In this document: positions 1-5,639 of the stretch, in pieces | Layout of the letters: each line of letters opens with the position of its first letter | How positions within the stretch are numbered: position 1 is the first letter of the stretch | Assembly (NCBI GenBank): GCA_022508725.1 | Contig: JAFLUR010000145.1 | Coordinates: forward strand, 1-6,023 | Length of the DNA: 6,023 bases | Reading direction: 5' to 3' | DNA from: Oscillospiraceae bacterium | GTDB taxonomy: Bacteria > Bacillota > Clostridia > UBA1381 | Program-made: the position numbers and the translations under genes | Notes under the pieces: model-generated | The model's database searches: none | Told to the model about the DNA's origin: nothing | What the model saw: only the letters and a program-made list of their open reading frames with translations

Positions 1-384
1 GGGGAAGAGTGCGTCTTTGAGTGTCTGCGCCCGGAATGGGCTGAGCTGAAAAATTCCGATTTCGCGTATGAATATAACGGCAAAAGAAAGAAATTGAAAT
101 TATGCACCTGCAAAGGCGTATGCGACAGGTATCAGCGCCCGCTTGCATGCAGGATATTTCCGCTCTCACCGTATATCAACGACCGCGGAGAGCTTCGGAT
201 CACGGTCGATCCGAGAGCAAAAGCCGTATGCAGACTTTCAAGGGCTTACGATACGGAGGATTTCAACAGAAAATTTGTCGATAATGTAAGAAAAACGTTT
301 GTTATTCTCTGCAAGAATAAGGAGATATATGAGTTTATGAAGGAATATTCGTCGTATCTCGAAACATATATGCGCTTTTTTTAA
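1..384 (+). CDS. YkgJ-like cysteine-cluster protein, 3' part (5' end outside window)
   Basis: The frame is open from base 1 to a TAA at 382-384 and encodes the last 127 residues of a protein that begins upstream. A TTG at 94 is an internal leucine codon: the open frame before it carries family-like cysteines and no ribosome binding site precedes it. Visible cysteines are C4, C8, C35, C37, C41, C50 and a later C65-region cysteine. The segment CDRYQRPLACRIFPL resembles the conserved core of the YkgJ family (zinc/iron-chelating cysteine cluster, CxxxCxxCC proteins), followed by a DPRAKAVC motif also typical of clostridial members. The first part of the cluster would lie upstream. Family members are cytosolic putative metal-binding proteins of poorly defined function; no specific role can be assigned. 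Family assignment is by motif recall, so moderately sure. Confidence 0.62.
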   Translation, partial: GEECVFECLRPEWAELKNSDFAYEYNGKRKKLKLCTCKGVCDRYQRPLACRIFPLSPYINDRGELRITVDPRAKAVCRLSRAYDTEDFNRKFVDNVRKTFVILCKNKEIYEFMKEYSSYLETYMRFF

Positions 385-447
385 CAATGTATTTTTTATC
401 AAGGCAATTTTATAAGAAATATTTTAATTTTTTTAATAATAAAAGGT

Positions 448-452
448 GGGAG
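448..452 (+). promoter_or_regulatory. Ribosome binding site for the VanW-family gene
   Basis: GGGAG, within AAGGTGGGAG at 443-452, lies 8 bases before the ATG at 461. This decides the start in favour of that ATG over an in-frame GTG at 446, which overlaps the site itself. Confidence 0.7.
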
Positions 453-460
453 AAAAAATA

Positions 461-2254
461 ATGGATACAAAGACAGAACGAGAGACAACCGCCGTTCCCA
501 AGCGCGCAAGAAGAAAGAAGCAAGCCAAGCACAGCGGTGTAAAGAGGGCGATCGCCGTTGTTGTGTGCGCGTTTGCGGCGGCTTTTGCGGCATCGGTCGC
601 GGCACTTCTCGTTGCGGTGCCCGAGGATGTCGTGGCGTCGGGGGTATATGCCGATAACATAGAACTCAGCGGCATGAGCATGGAAGAGGCGGCTGCCGCA
701 ATAGCGGAGCATGATTTTTTTGAGACCGACCGGATAAGCGTTTCGGCGGAGGGAAATACATATGAAATACCGACGGAAAGCATAGAGCTTGCCGTTGACG
801 CCGCTCAGACGGCAAAGAAAGCTTTTGAAATAGGCAAGTCCGGAAACAAGCTGTCCGACGCAAAGGACGTTCTTATCATGCGTTTTTCCGATAAGCAGGC
901 AGGTATCGTGCCGAGCGTCAATACGGAGGCTCTGAACGCGCAGCTTTATGAATTCGGCAAGCAGCTTTACGGGGAGCTGACGGAGCACAGCGTTGAAGTC
1001 GGAGAAAATACGGTGACGGTCACACCGGGAAAAACAGGCGCCTCGAGCGATTACACCGACGCGATCGGACAGATAATGGACGCCGTGTCCGGAGGGAAAT
1101 ATTCCGATATACAGATAACCATGAACAAGCAGTCGCCGGCGGAGGTTGACGTTGACCGACTTTATGAAGAGATCTATGCCGAACCGCAGGACGCCGGATT
1201 TGAAACATCCGCAAAAAGCGCGTCGGTCAAAAGCCATGTTGTCGGCGTGGAGCTTGACAAGGATGACGCGCACGATAAGGTTTCCAAAATAAAAGAGGGC
1301 GGGGAGCCGGTAGAAATAAAAATTATAAGGACAATGCCTCAAATAACAAAGGAAATGCTTGAGAATAAGCTGTTCAACAAAACTCTCGCGTCCTTTTCCA
1401 CCAAATATTCCGCGTCCAATGTAAACCGTTCCCAAAATCTCGCTCTTGCGGCAAGCAAAATGAACGGTACGGTTCTTGCTCCCGGAGAGGTGTTCTCATA
1501 CAATGACGTTGTCGGAAAAAGAACAGCCGCAAACGGTTTTAAAAATGCGCCGGTGTATGAAAACGGAAAGTCGGTGGACGGAATAGGCGGCGGAGTATGT
1601 CAGGTGAGCACCACGCTTTACAGCGCGGTTTTGTATGCGGACTTGAAGATCGTGTCAAGACGCAATCACTCGCTGCCCGTGGCTTATGTTCCTCTCGGTC
1701 AGGACGCGACCGTTGTTGACGATGCGATTGATTTTCAATTTGAAAACAATACAAATTATCCCATAAAGATCGTATCGTCGGCGGCAAAGGGAACGATAGA
1801 TGTGTCGATAGTCGGAACGGAGAGGGAAAAGGAAAGAACCGTCAAGCTTGAGCATAAAACCCTATCAAGAACCGACCCCACCACCAAGGAAATCAAAAAT
1901 CCCGATCTGCCCGCGGGAACAACAAAGACGGTAAGCAAAGGCAAGGCGGGATATGTCGTCGAAAGCACAAAGATCGTGTATGAAAACGGCGCGGAGGTCT
2001 CGAGAGAATCACTCGGCAAGAGTACATATAAAATGGTACCCACGGAAGTGGAAGTGGGAACGGGTCAGGCGGCGCCTCAGAATTCTTCGGCTTCACAGTC
2101 CGCGCCGCAAAACGCGCCGCAGTCGGTACCTCAGCCCGCGCAGACCGCCGAGTCTCAGACGGGCACGAATGTGAGCGAAACGGCGCAGGCGATACGCGAA
2201 AAACAACAAAATTCGGAATCGGCGCTTGCGGCTGCCGTTCAGGAAATGAATTGA
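461..2254 (+). CDS. VanW family membrane-anchored cell-wall protein (YoaR-like, with G5-like domain)
   Basis: This 597-residue protein starts at the ATG at 461 because a GGGAG site sits 8 bases upstream. The basic N-terminus (about residues 1-28, rich in K and R) is followed by one hydrophobic helix at about 27-53, predicting a single-pass protein with an outer C-terminal body. Residues about 60-290 resemble the paired putative peptidoglycan-binding (YoaR-like, PG_binding_4) domains usually found before VanW. Residues about 310-440 are a clear VanW domain, with the core GIGGGVCQVSTTLY (C380) and RRNHSLPVAYVPLG (H403). Residues about 455-533 look like a G5 domain (ERTVKLE start, PAGTTKTVSKGKAGY middle). 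The last 60 residues are a low-complexity Q/A/S/P tail. VanW was named from vanB glycopeptide-resistance clusters, but its biochemical role is unknown and this family is common in clostridia without resistance; nothing nearby suggests a van cluster. A role at the cell wall is inferred. Confidence 0.88.
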   Translation: MDTKTERETTAVPKRARRKKQAKHSGVKRAIAVVVCAFAAAFAASVAALLVAVPEDVVASGVYADNIELSGMSMEEAAAAIAEHDFFETDRISVSAEGNTYEIPTESIELAVDAAQTAKKAFEIGKSGNKLSDAKDVLIMRFSDKQAGIVPSVNTEALNAQLYEFGKQLYGELTEHSVEVGENTVTVTPGKTGASSDYTDAIGQIMDAVSGGKYSDIQITMNKQSPAEVDVDRLYEEIYAEPQDAGFETSAKSASVKSHVVGVELDKDDAHDKVSKIKEGGEPVEIKIIRTMPQITKEMLENKLFNKTLASFSTKYSASNVNRSQNLALAASKMNGTVLAPGEVFSYNDVVGKRTAANGFKNAPVYENGKSVDGIGGGVCQVSTTLYSAVLYADLKIVSRRNHSLPVAYVPLGQDATVVDDAIDFQFENNTNYPIKIVSSAAKGTIDVSIVGTEREKERTVKLEHKTLSRTDPTTKEIKNPDLPAGTTKTVSKGKAGYVVESTKIVYENGAEVSRESLGKSTYKMVPTEVEVGTGQAAPQNSSASQSAPQNAPQSVPQPAQTAESQTGTNVSETAQAIREKQQNSESALAAAVQEMN

Positions 2255-2265
2255 TTTATACAGAT

Positions 2266-2284
2266 TCGGTATAAACCGATTTTT
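2266..2284 (+). terminator. Weak terminator-like or attenuator hairpin
   Basis: TCGGT (2266-2270) and ACCGA (2275-2279) form a 5-bp stem around an ATAA loop, followed at once by five T. It lies 12 bases after the VanW-family stop and ahead of the next gene's binding site. The stem is short, so it may reduce rather than stop transcription into the next gene. Confidence 0.3.
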
Positions 2285-2296
2285 GAATTATTTGAC

Positions 2297-2301
2297 GGAG
2301 G
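2297..2301 (+). promoter_or_regulatory. Ribosome binding site GGAGG that fixes a GTG start
   Basis: GGAGG lies 8 bases ahead of the GTG at 2310. An in-frame TTG at 2283 lies upstream of the site and an in-frame GTG at 2301 overlaps it, so both are poorer starts. Confidence 0.75.
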
Positions 2302-2309
2302 TGAAAGCC

Positions 2310-3065
2310 GTGAAAACCGATACGATAAAAGCCGGAGCGGAAAAGAGCAGACTTATAAAGAATATTTCGGTAATGTCGGCAGTGGGGCTGTTTGCGGCTG
2401 CGGGAATCATATTGTTTCTGTATAATATCATAAAATTCAATATTGTTTTCTGCATAGTGGCGCTTATAGGAACGATAACGGGAATAACCGTGGTAATAAT
2501 AAAATATAATACGGTTTTTGCAAGATTTGTTTCGGCGGACGGCGAGAATATATATATAAGAAATTGGGAAAACGGATTTTTTTCCTACGATATTCTCAAT
2601 GAAACGGTGATAATCAGAGAATTTATCCCGGCAAAAACCGAGATGACGTCCGTTCCGATCAAGGAGATAAAAAGAATCATTCTCGGAACGCCCGTCTATC
2701 TTAAAAGAAATAATATAGGAAGACGTTTCGGCGGAATGTACAATGAGGTTTACGCAAAAGCCGGAGCCGCAGAAAGGTCGGAGCTTGAAAAGGGCGATAT
2801 TTTGTATATTTCCACCCAAAAAGGCGCGTCCTGCTTTCTTCCCGTCGGCGGACTCGACCGCGACGCCGTTGCGGATATTCTCATTATGCTCGATAAAAGA
2901 GGCGGCATAGAAATAAAATGCAGCGATAAGGAAATATCCTCAAAGATAGCCGCGGCAAGCGGAAAGGACAAAAGGCGCAAAATGGAGATAATCCCGCAAA
3001 ATCTTGCGGCTGCCGATATTTTGAAAAGCATAAAGGAAGATACAAAACAAAAGGATAAACAATAA
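2310..3065 (+). CDS. Uncharacterised two-helix membrane protein with cytosolic domain
   Basis: I do not recognise the family. The GTG at 2310 is preferred because GGAGG sits 8 bases upstream; this gives 251 residues. Two hydrophobic helices at about 17-38 and 43-64 are separated by only a few residues, forming a hairpin that should put both ends in the cytosol. The remaining 185 residues alternate short hydrophobic strands with charged turns (for example FVSADGENIYIRNW, then TSVPIKEIKRIIL), which resembles the layout of bacterial PH-like (bPH/YdbT-type) domains behind paired helices; this is a fold guess only. The C-terminus is very basic and Lys-rich (KDKRRKME; KEDTKQKDKQ). It begins 55 bases after the VanW-family stop and shares its strand, so the two may be cotranscribed. 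No catalytic motif is seen. Confidence 0.8.
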   Translation: MKTDTIKAGAEKSRLIKNISVMSAVGLFAAAGIILFLYNIIKFNIVFCIVALIGTITGITVVIIKYNTVFARFVSADGENIYIRNWENGFFSYDILNETVIIREFIPAKTEMTSVPIKEIKRIILGTPVYLKRNNIGRRFGGMYNEVYAKAGAAERSELEKGDILYISTQKGASCFLPVGGLDRDAVADILIMLDKRGGIEIKCSDKEISSKIAAASGKDKRRKMEIIPQNLAAADILKSIKEDTKQKDKQ

Positions 3066-3121
3066 AGAAAAAATTTATATTTATGTTACAATTTTTTTAT
3101 GTAAATTTAATAAAAAAGTAT

Positions 3122-3150
3122 TGGACATTTTATATAAAGTATGATATAAT
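3122..3150 (+). promoter_or_regulatory. Promoter P1 (sigma-A type, extended -10)
   Basis: The -35 is TGGACA (3122-3127, 5 of 6 matches), the spacer is 17 bases, and the -10 is TATAAT (3145-3150, perfect), preceded by TGA to give an extended -10. Start of transcription is expected near 3157, which would leave a leader of about 300 bases before the dockerin gene. Confidence 0.72.
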
Positions 3151-3261
3151 AAAAGCGTACAATATGTTTATATGACGGATAGATGTAAATAACACTTGTT
3201 TTGTGTTGAATTTGCACAAAAATATTATGTATACATACATATCATTTAATGCATTTTCAAC

Positions 3262-3297
3262 AAATTTCAATTTATTTTACAAAATAAATTGAAATTT
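3262..3297. repeat. Perfect 17-bp inverted repeat with 2-base centre
   Basis: The arms 3262-3278 and 3281-3297 are exact reverse complements around a central AC; each arm has one C or G and sixteen A/T. In DNA it could be an operator; in RNA from P1 it would be a long A-U hairpin. There is no U-run directly after it, so it is not a standard terminator. The right arm contains the -35 box (3289-3294) of promoter P2. Confidence 0.85.
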
Positions 3298-3317
3298 ATA
3301 AGCAAATAGTTTATAAT
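3289..3317 (+). promoter_or_regulatory. Promoter P2 (sigma-A type), -35 inside the inverted repeat
   Basis: TTGAAA (3289-3294) and TATAAT (3312-3317) are separated by 17 bases, an 11-of-12 consensus match. Transcription should begin near 3324, giving a leader of about 130 bases. A protein bound to the inverted repeat would cover this -35, which suggests repression of P2, although no regulator is encoded in the window. Confidence 0.72.
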
Positions 3318-3335
3318 ATCAGTATATGAATGTAT

Positions 3336-3396
3336 AGTGTGTGTAATGACGCACTGTTTTGTATCGGATACATATTTGCTGGCAGTGTATCGGATA
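3336..3396 (+). promoter_or_regulatory. Structured leader with 11-bp direct repeat and competing stems
   Basis: TGTATCGGATA occurs at 3360-3370 and 3386-3396. The first copy extends to TGTATCGGATACA (3360-3372), a perfect palindrome around a central G. CGCACT (3350-3355) can pair with AGTGTG (3336-3341, one G-U), while the overlapping CACTG (3352-3356) can pair with CAGTG (3383-3387). GATACA (3367-3372) can pair with TGTATC on either side. The result is two mutually exclusive folds in the leader from P1 or P2. It matches no riboswitch class I know. The same repeats could instead be DNA-binding sites. Confidence 0.4.
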
Positions 3397-3455
3397 TGAC
3401 AGGATGTTCATAAAACAAAAATTAAAAAAATTTATTTCAGAAAAGGGGTAACAAA

Positions 3456-4103
3456 ATGAAAAAATCATTGAAAAAAGCAATCCTCACTTTTGCTGCCGTA
3501 CTGGCTGTTTCGGCTACAATGGCAGTTTCGGCGTTTGCTGCGTTGACGGTAACTCCTACCATTGATGCCGCGAAAACAACGATAACCGTTGAAGTTGACG
3601 GCGCTACAAGCGGAAAAGAAATGACGATTCTTATCCTTAAAAAGGGCGTGTCCGATACCGAAGAAATAACAGCGGATAAAATTGAGTACATCAATCAGGA
3701 TCCGGCTGAGAACGGCAAGGTAAAATGGACAATTAAGCTCAAAGACGCTCTCGAAGACGGTACATATAAGATAAAAGTAGGCGGAGAGGACATCACTGCC
3801 GACGGTATCGGTATGGCTGATCTTGTTGTCGGCGGAGGCGGCGGCGGTGAGCTTAAGTATGCTATCGGCGACGTAAACGGTGATGAAGAGCTTGATGCCA
3901 GTGACGCTCTTAAGACAGCACGTCTTGCAGTTGGTCTTGACGGCGGTATCTCCAAAGGCTTCCTGACAGTCAGCGGTGAATATATAAGCTGGTTGTACGG
4001 CGATGTAAACGCCGATGAAGAGCTTGATGCAAGTGATGCGCTGGGAATCGCTCGTAAGGCTGTTAATATGCCGAATTCCGATTTCAAACGTACATCGGTT
4101 TGA
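3456..4103 (+). CDS. Secreted dockerin protein with N-terminal Ig-like domain
   Basis: This 215-residue exported protein starts at ATG 3456, with AAGGGG (3443-3448) 7 bases upstream. Residues 1-28 are a signal peptide (KK-rich start, hydrophobic core, cleavage after AFA). Residues about 30-124 are a small beta-rich, Ig-like domain ending in EDGTYKIKVGGEDI. A hexaglycine tract (126-131) joins it to a dockerin at about 136-205. The two calcium loops are GDVNGDEELDASD (ligands D139, N141, D143, D147, D150) and GDVNADEELDASD (D183, N185, D187, D191, D194), each followed by a helix (ALKTARLAV; ALGIARKAV). Dockerins bind cohesins outside the cell; a cohesin-like gene begins 53 bases downstream, so partnership is likely but inferred. 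Oddities are a loop-to-loop period of 44 residues, longer than the 30-odd of classical type I dockerins, Glu at loop position 6 where Gly is usual, and no enzyme domain. Confidence 0.85.
   Translation: MKKSLKKAILTFAAVLAVSATMAVSAFAALTVTPTIDAAKTTITVEVDGATSGKEMTILILKKGVSDTEEITADKIEYINQDPAENGKVKWTIKLKDALEDGTYKIKVGGEDITADGIGMADLVVGGGGGGELKYAIGDVNGDEELDASDALKTARLAVGLDGGISKGFLTVSGEYISWLYGDVNADEELDASDALGIARKAVNMPNSDFKRTSV
3882..4030 (+). repeat. Internal DNA duplication of the dockerin calcium loops
   Basis: A 17-bp identical stretch begins at 3882 and at 4014, a period of 132 bases (44 codons), encoding the core DEELDA in both loops. Flanking codons differ only at a few positions. This is the normal duplicated dockerin design, here kept unusually similar. 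Confidence 0.8.
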
Positions 4104-4156
4104 TCCGGTCGTATAATCCGATTGGAAATTTATTAGAATCTTGAGAGGAGAAAATT

Positions 4157-5569
4157 ATGAAAAACAGAAAAATTATAGCTTTGTTATGTGCTATGGCTAT
4201 GATAATCACAACTATGTCAAGTATTTTTATGTTTAACGTTTCCGCTGCGGGCGGGATGAACGTTTCGGTGAATGTTTCACCTGAAGTAAATGCGGACGGA
4301 ACAAACACGGTAAGTGTTGACTTTTCCGGATTTGAGAACAGAAACATTGCTTCCATAACCATGATCGTTCCTTTGGACGAGACAAAAGTAGAGTTTGTTT
4401 CCGCAACACCGGCTCCTGATGTACACGGTACGGTTGTGGTAAACTATGATACAGACGCAAAGGCTGTTAAGCTTGCAGCTTTCTCTGTGGCTAATGATGT
4501 AATTCAGACCGCTTCCGGTACTTTGTTCACTTTCAATGTTAAATTGAAAGAGGGTGTTGACTCGGTTGATTTTGAATTGAAAGAAAAGAGCAGTAAGATC
4601 GACGAGTATACAACAGACGCTGACGGTAATGAGATCATGCGTACATATAGAGTAGGCGGTGAGGGTGATGAGGCACTTGACGCTACATCGGATACTCTTG
4701 AGTATGATAAAGGTGAGGTTGCAGGAGAACCCAGATTCGTTCTGTCAAAGTCAAAGAGCGATGACGTTTACACAATCACTGTAAGCTATGATATATCCAC
4801 ATTGCCGGTTAAGAGCATAGGAAGTGCTACAATAGCTGTTGGTTTGAACGAGGATGAGGTAGAGGTTGTTTCATATACACCCGATCCGGGCGTAAAAGGT
4901 ACTGTTGTATTGAATCACGATACATCGACAAGCGTTATTAAGCTCGCTGCTTTCGACGTGGGAAACAACGTATTTGACGGCAATGAGAAAGGTGATTTGT
5001 TCACATTCGAAGCTAAATTGAAGGACGGCGTTACAAAGTCCAAGATCACATTCGATACATTGAAGATAGATGCTGTTGACGACACAGGCGCTACAACAAC
5101 TTACAGCTTGAAAGCAGGCAACGTAAGTAAGAGCGCAAGCGTTACACTTTCGGCTGACGAGAAGCCGTCAGAGTCGGATGCACCGACAACACCTCCTACA
5201 GAAACAGATGAGCCGACAACACCTCCCGCAGGTAATGTGAAATATCCCGTAACGGTAGACGTTGTACCGCAGAAGACAGCTTTGGGTCAGAACGGCTACA
5301 AAGTAATACTTTCAGAGTTTGCTGACGCTGATAAGCCGCTTCCCGATTATGTGGACGTTGTAATTCAGGGTTGGTCAAAGGCAAACCCCAACAATAAGTT
5401 GGCAAGCAAGAACTCAACTGTAGGATATGTTGTTATATCCAATATAGACACCAAGACAATGGGAGATGCTGAATTGTCAGGTTATGTACCGAATGCAAAG
5501 GGCGTTTCCGTAAGTGTGCTTGATTCGTCAAAAGCAACCAATATAGTCGGCGAGACATATTATAAGTAA
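4157..5569 (+). CDS. Secreted scaffold-like protein with two cohesin-like domains
   Basis: This 470-residue protein starts at ATG 4157, with AGAGGAG (4144-4150) 6 bases upstream. Residues 1-30 form a signal peptide ending VSA. Two homologous beta-sandwich domains follow, at about 34-168 and 193-330. Between 81-115 and 238-272 they align without gaps at 21 of 35 residues (shared TP.P, GTVV, N.DT, KLAAF, V.N.V), and both continue with LFTF...KLK.GV. The pattern (ordered strands, a LFTF-like strand after a short acidic turn) fits the cohesin/CBM-like fold that binds dockerins; I infer cohesin rather than prove it. A Thr/Pro/Glu linker at about 335-358 leads to an unrecognised module at 360-470 (PVTVDVVPQ to the end). 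No LPXTG, SLH repeat or dockerin is seen, so the anchoring mode is unknown; the last module may supply it. Leu is coded mostly by TTG, unlike the left-hand genes. Confidence 0.75.
   Translation: MKNRKIIALLCAMAMIITTMSSIFMFNVSAAGGMNVSVNVSPEVNADGTNTVSVDFSGFENRNIASITMIVPLDETKVEFVSATPAPDVHGTVVVNYDTDAKAVKLAAFSVANDVIQTASGTLFTFNVKLKEGVDSVDFELKEKSSKIDEYTTDADGNEIMRTYRVGGEGDEALDATSDTLEYDKGEVAGEPRFVLSKSKSDDVYTITVSYDISTLPVKSIGSATIAVGLNEDEVEVVSYTPDPGVKGTVVLNHDTSTSVIKLAAFDVGNNVFDGNEKGDLFTFEAKLKDGVTKSKITFDTLKIDAVDDTGATTTYSLKAGNVSKSASVTLSADEKPSESDAPTTPPTETDEPTTPPAGNVKYPVTVDVVPQKTALGQNGYKVILSEFADADKPLPDYVDVVIQGWSKANPNNKLASKNSTVGYVVISNIDTKTMGDAELSGYVPNAKGVSVSVLDSSKATNIVGETYYK
4397..4972 (+). repeat. Tandem duplication of cohesin-like domain core
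   Basis: The best matching blocks are 4397-4501 and 4868-4972, offset by 471 bases. They are clear at protein level (21 of 35 identical) but much diverged in DNA, so the duplication is old rather than a recent copying event. Confidence 0.75.
5183..5226 (+). repeat. Short direct repeat in the Thr/Pro linker
   Basis: CCGACAACACCTCC occurs at 5183-5196 and 5213-5226, 30 bases apart, and encodes the repeated PTTPP linker motif. It is likely a product of slippage or local duplication in a flexible, possibly glycosylated linker. Confidence 0.7.
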
Positions 5570-5580
5570 TATAGAATAGT

Positions 5581-5612
5581 GATGCGGGGGAAATATTTCC
5601 TCCCTCGCTATC
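5581..5612 (+). other. Bulged hairpin between the cohesin-like gene and the next gene
   Basis: GATGCGGGGGAA can pair, with bulged bases, to TTCCTCCCTCGCTATC, giving about a dozen pairs around an ATAT loop. There is no T-run after it, so it is not a convincing terminator. It may affect mRNA processing or tune expression of the third gene relative to the second. Confidence 0.35.
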
Positions 5613-5622
5613 GACATAATAC

Positions 5623-5631
5623 AAGAGGAGG
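5623..5631 (+). promoter_or_regulatory. Strong ribosome binding site ahead of a TTG start
   Basis: AAGAGGAGG is a near-perfect anti-16S match and ends 8 bases before the TTG at 5640. It identifies that TTG as the start: the codons after it encode a signal peptide, and the next in-frame ATG falls inside that signal's hydrophobic core. Confidence 0.78.
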
Positions 5632-5639
5632 TTTGACCT

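Larger units (their letters stand above)
3066..3455 (+). other. Gene-free AT-rich regulatory region ahead of the dockerin gene
   Basis: These 390 bases contain no credible reading frame. They hold two promoters (3122-3150, 3289-3317), a perfect long inverted repeat (3262-3297), a 12-bp palindrome TATGTATACATA (3226-3237), a 7-bp hairpin TTTTGTG/CACAAAA (3199-3205 with 3215-3221), and a repeat-rich leader (3336-3396). The density of such elements suggests a controlled expression unit for the secreted-protein genes that follow. No strong terminator for the preceding gene is visible. Confidence 0.6.

Noticed and set aside
446..460. GTG at 446 as the start of the VanW-family protein
   Set aside because: It overlaps the ribosome binding site that is correctly spaced for the ATG at 461.
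410..1435. Long open frame on the minus strand (341 codons) opposite the VanW-family gene
   Set aside because: The + strand frame encodes a recognisable VanW domain across this stretch. The minus-strand product is rich in C, R, H and F with no domain logic, as expected of a shadow frame.
3071..3108. AT-only stems (AAATTTA/TAAATTT and TTACA/TGTAA) as terminator of the membrane-protein gene
   Set aside because: The stems are short, almost wholly A-T, and the T-run lies in the loop, not after the stem.
3242..3270. Divergent minus-strand promoter using TTGAAA in the left arm of the inverted repeat
   Set aside because: The matching -10 position reads AAATGA, not a usable TATAAT, and no minus-strand gene lies there.
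3360..3396. CRISPR-like repeat from the two TGTATCGGATA copies
   Set aside because: There are only two short copies with a 15-base gap, and no further units.
3324..3455. A known riboswitch (such as cyclic di-GMP or glycine) in the leader
   Set aside because: I could not find the conserved core of any class I know; only repeats and alternative stems are visible.
3695..4087. Minus-strand open frame of 130 codons opposite the dockerin gene
   Set aside because: Its Ser/Pro-rich product mirrors the Gly/Asp repeats of the dockerin, whose calcium loops and signal peptide make the + strand frame certain.
4112..4117. TATAAT between the dockerin and cohesin-like genes as a separate promoter
   Set aside because: At 17 or 18 bases upstream only CGTACA or ACGTAC is found, a poor -35. 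Cotranscription from the upstream promoters is simpler.
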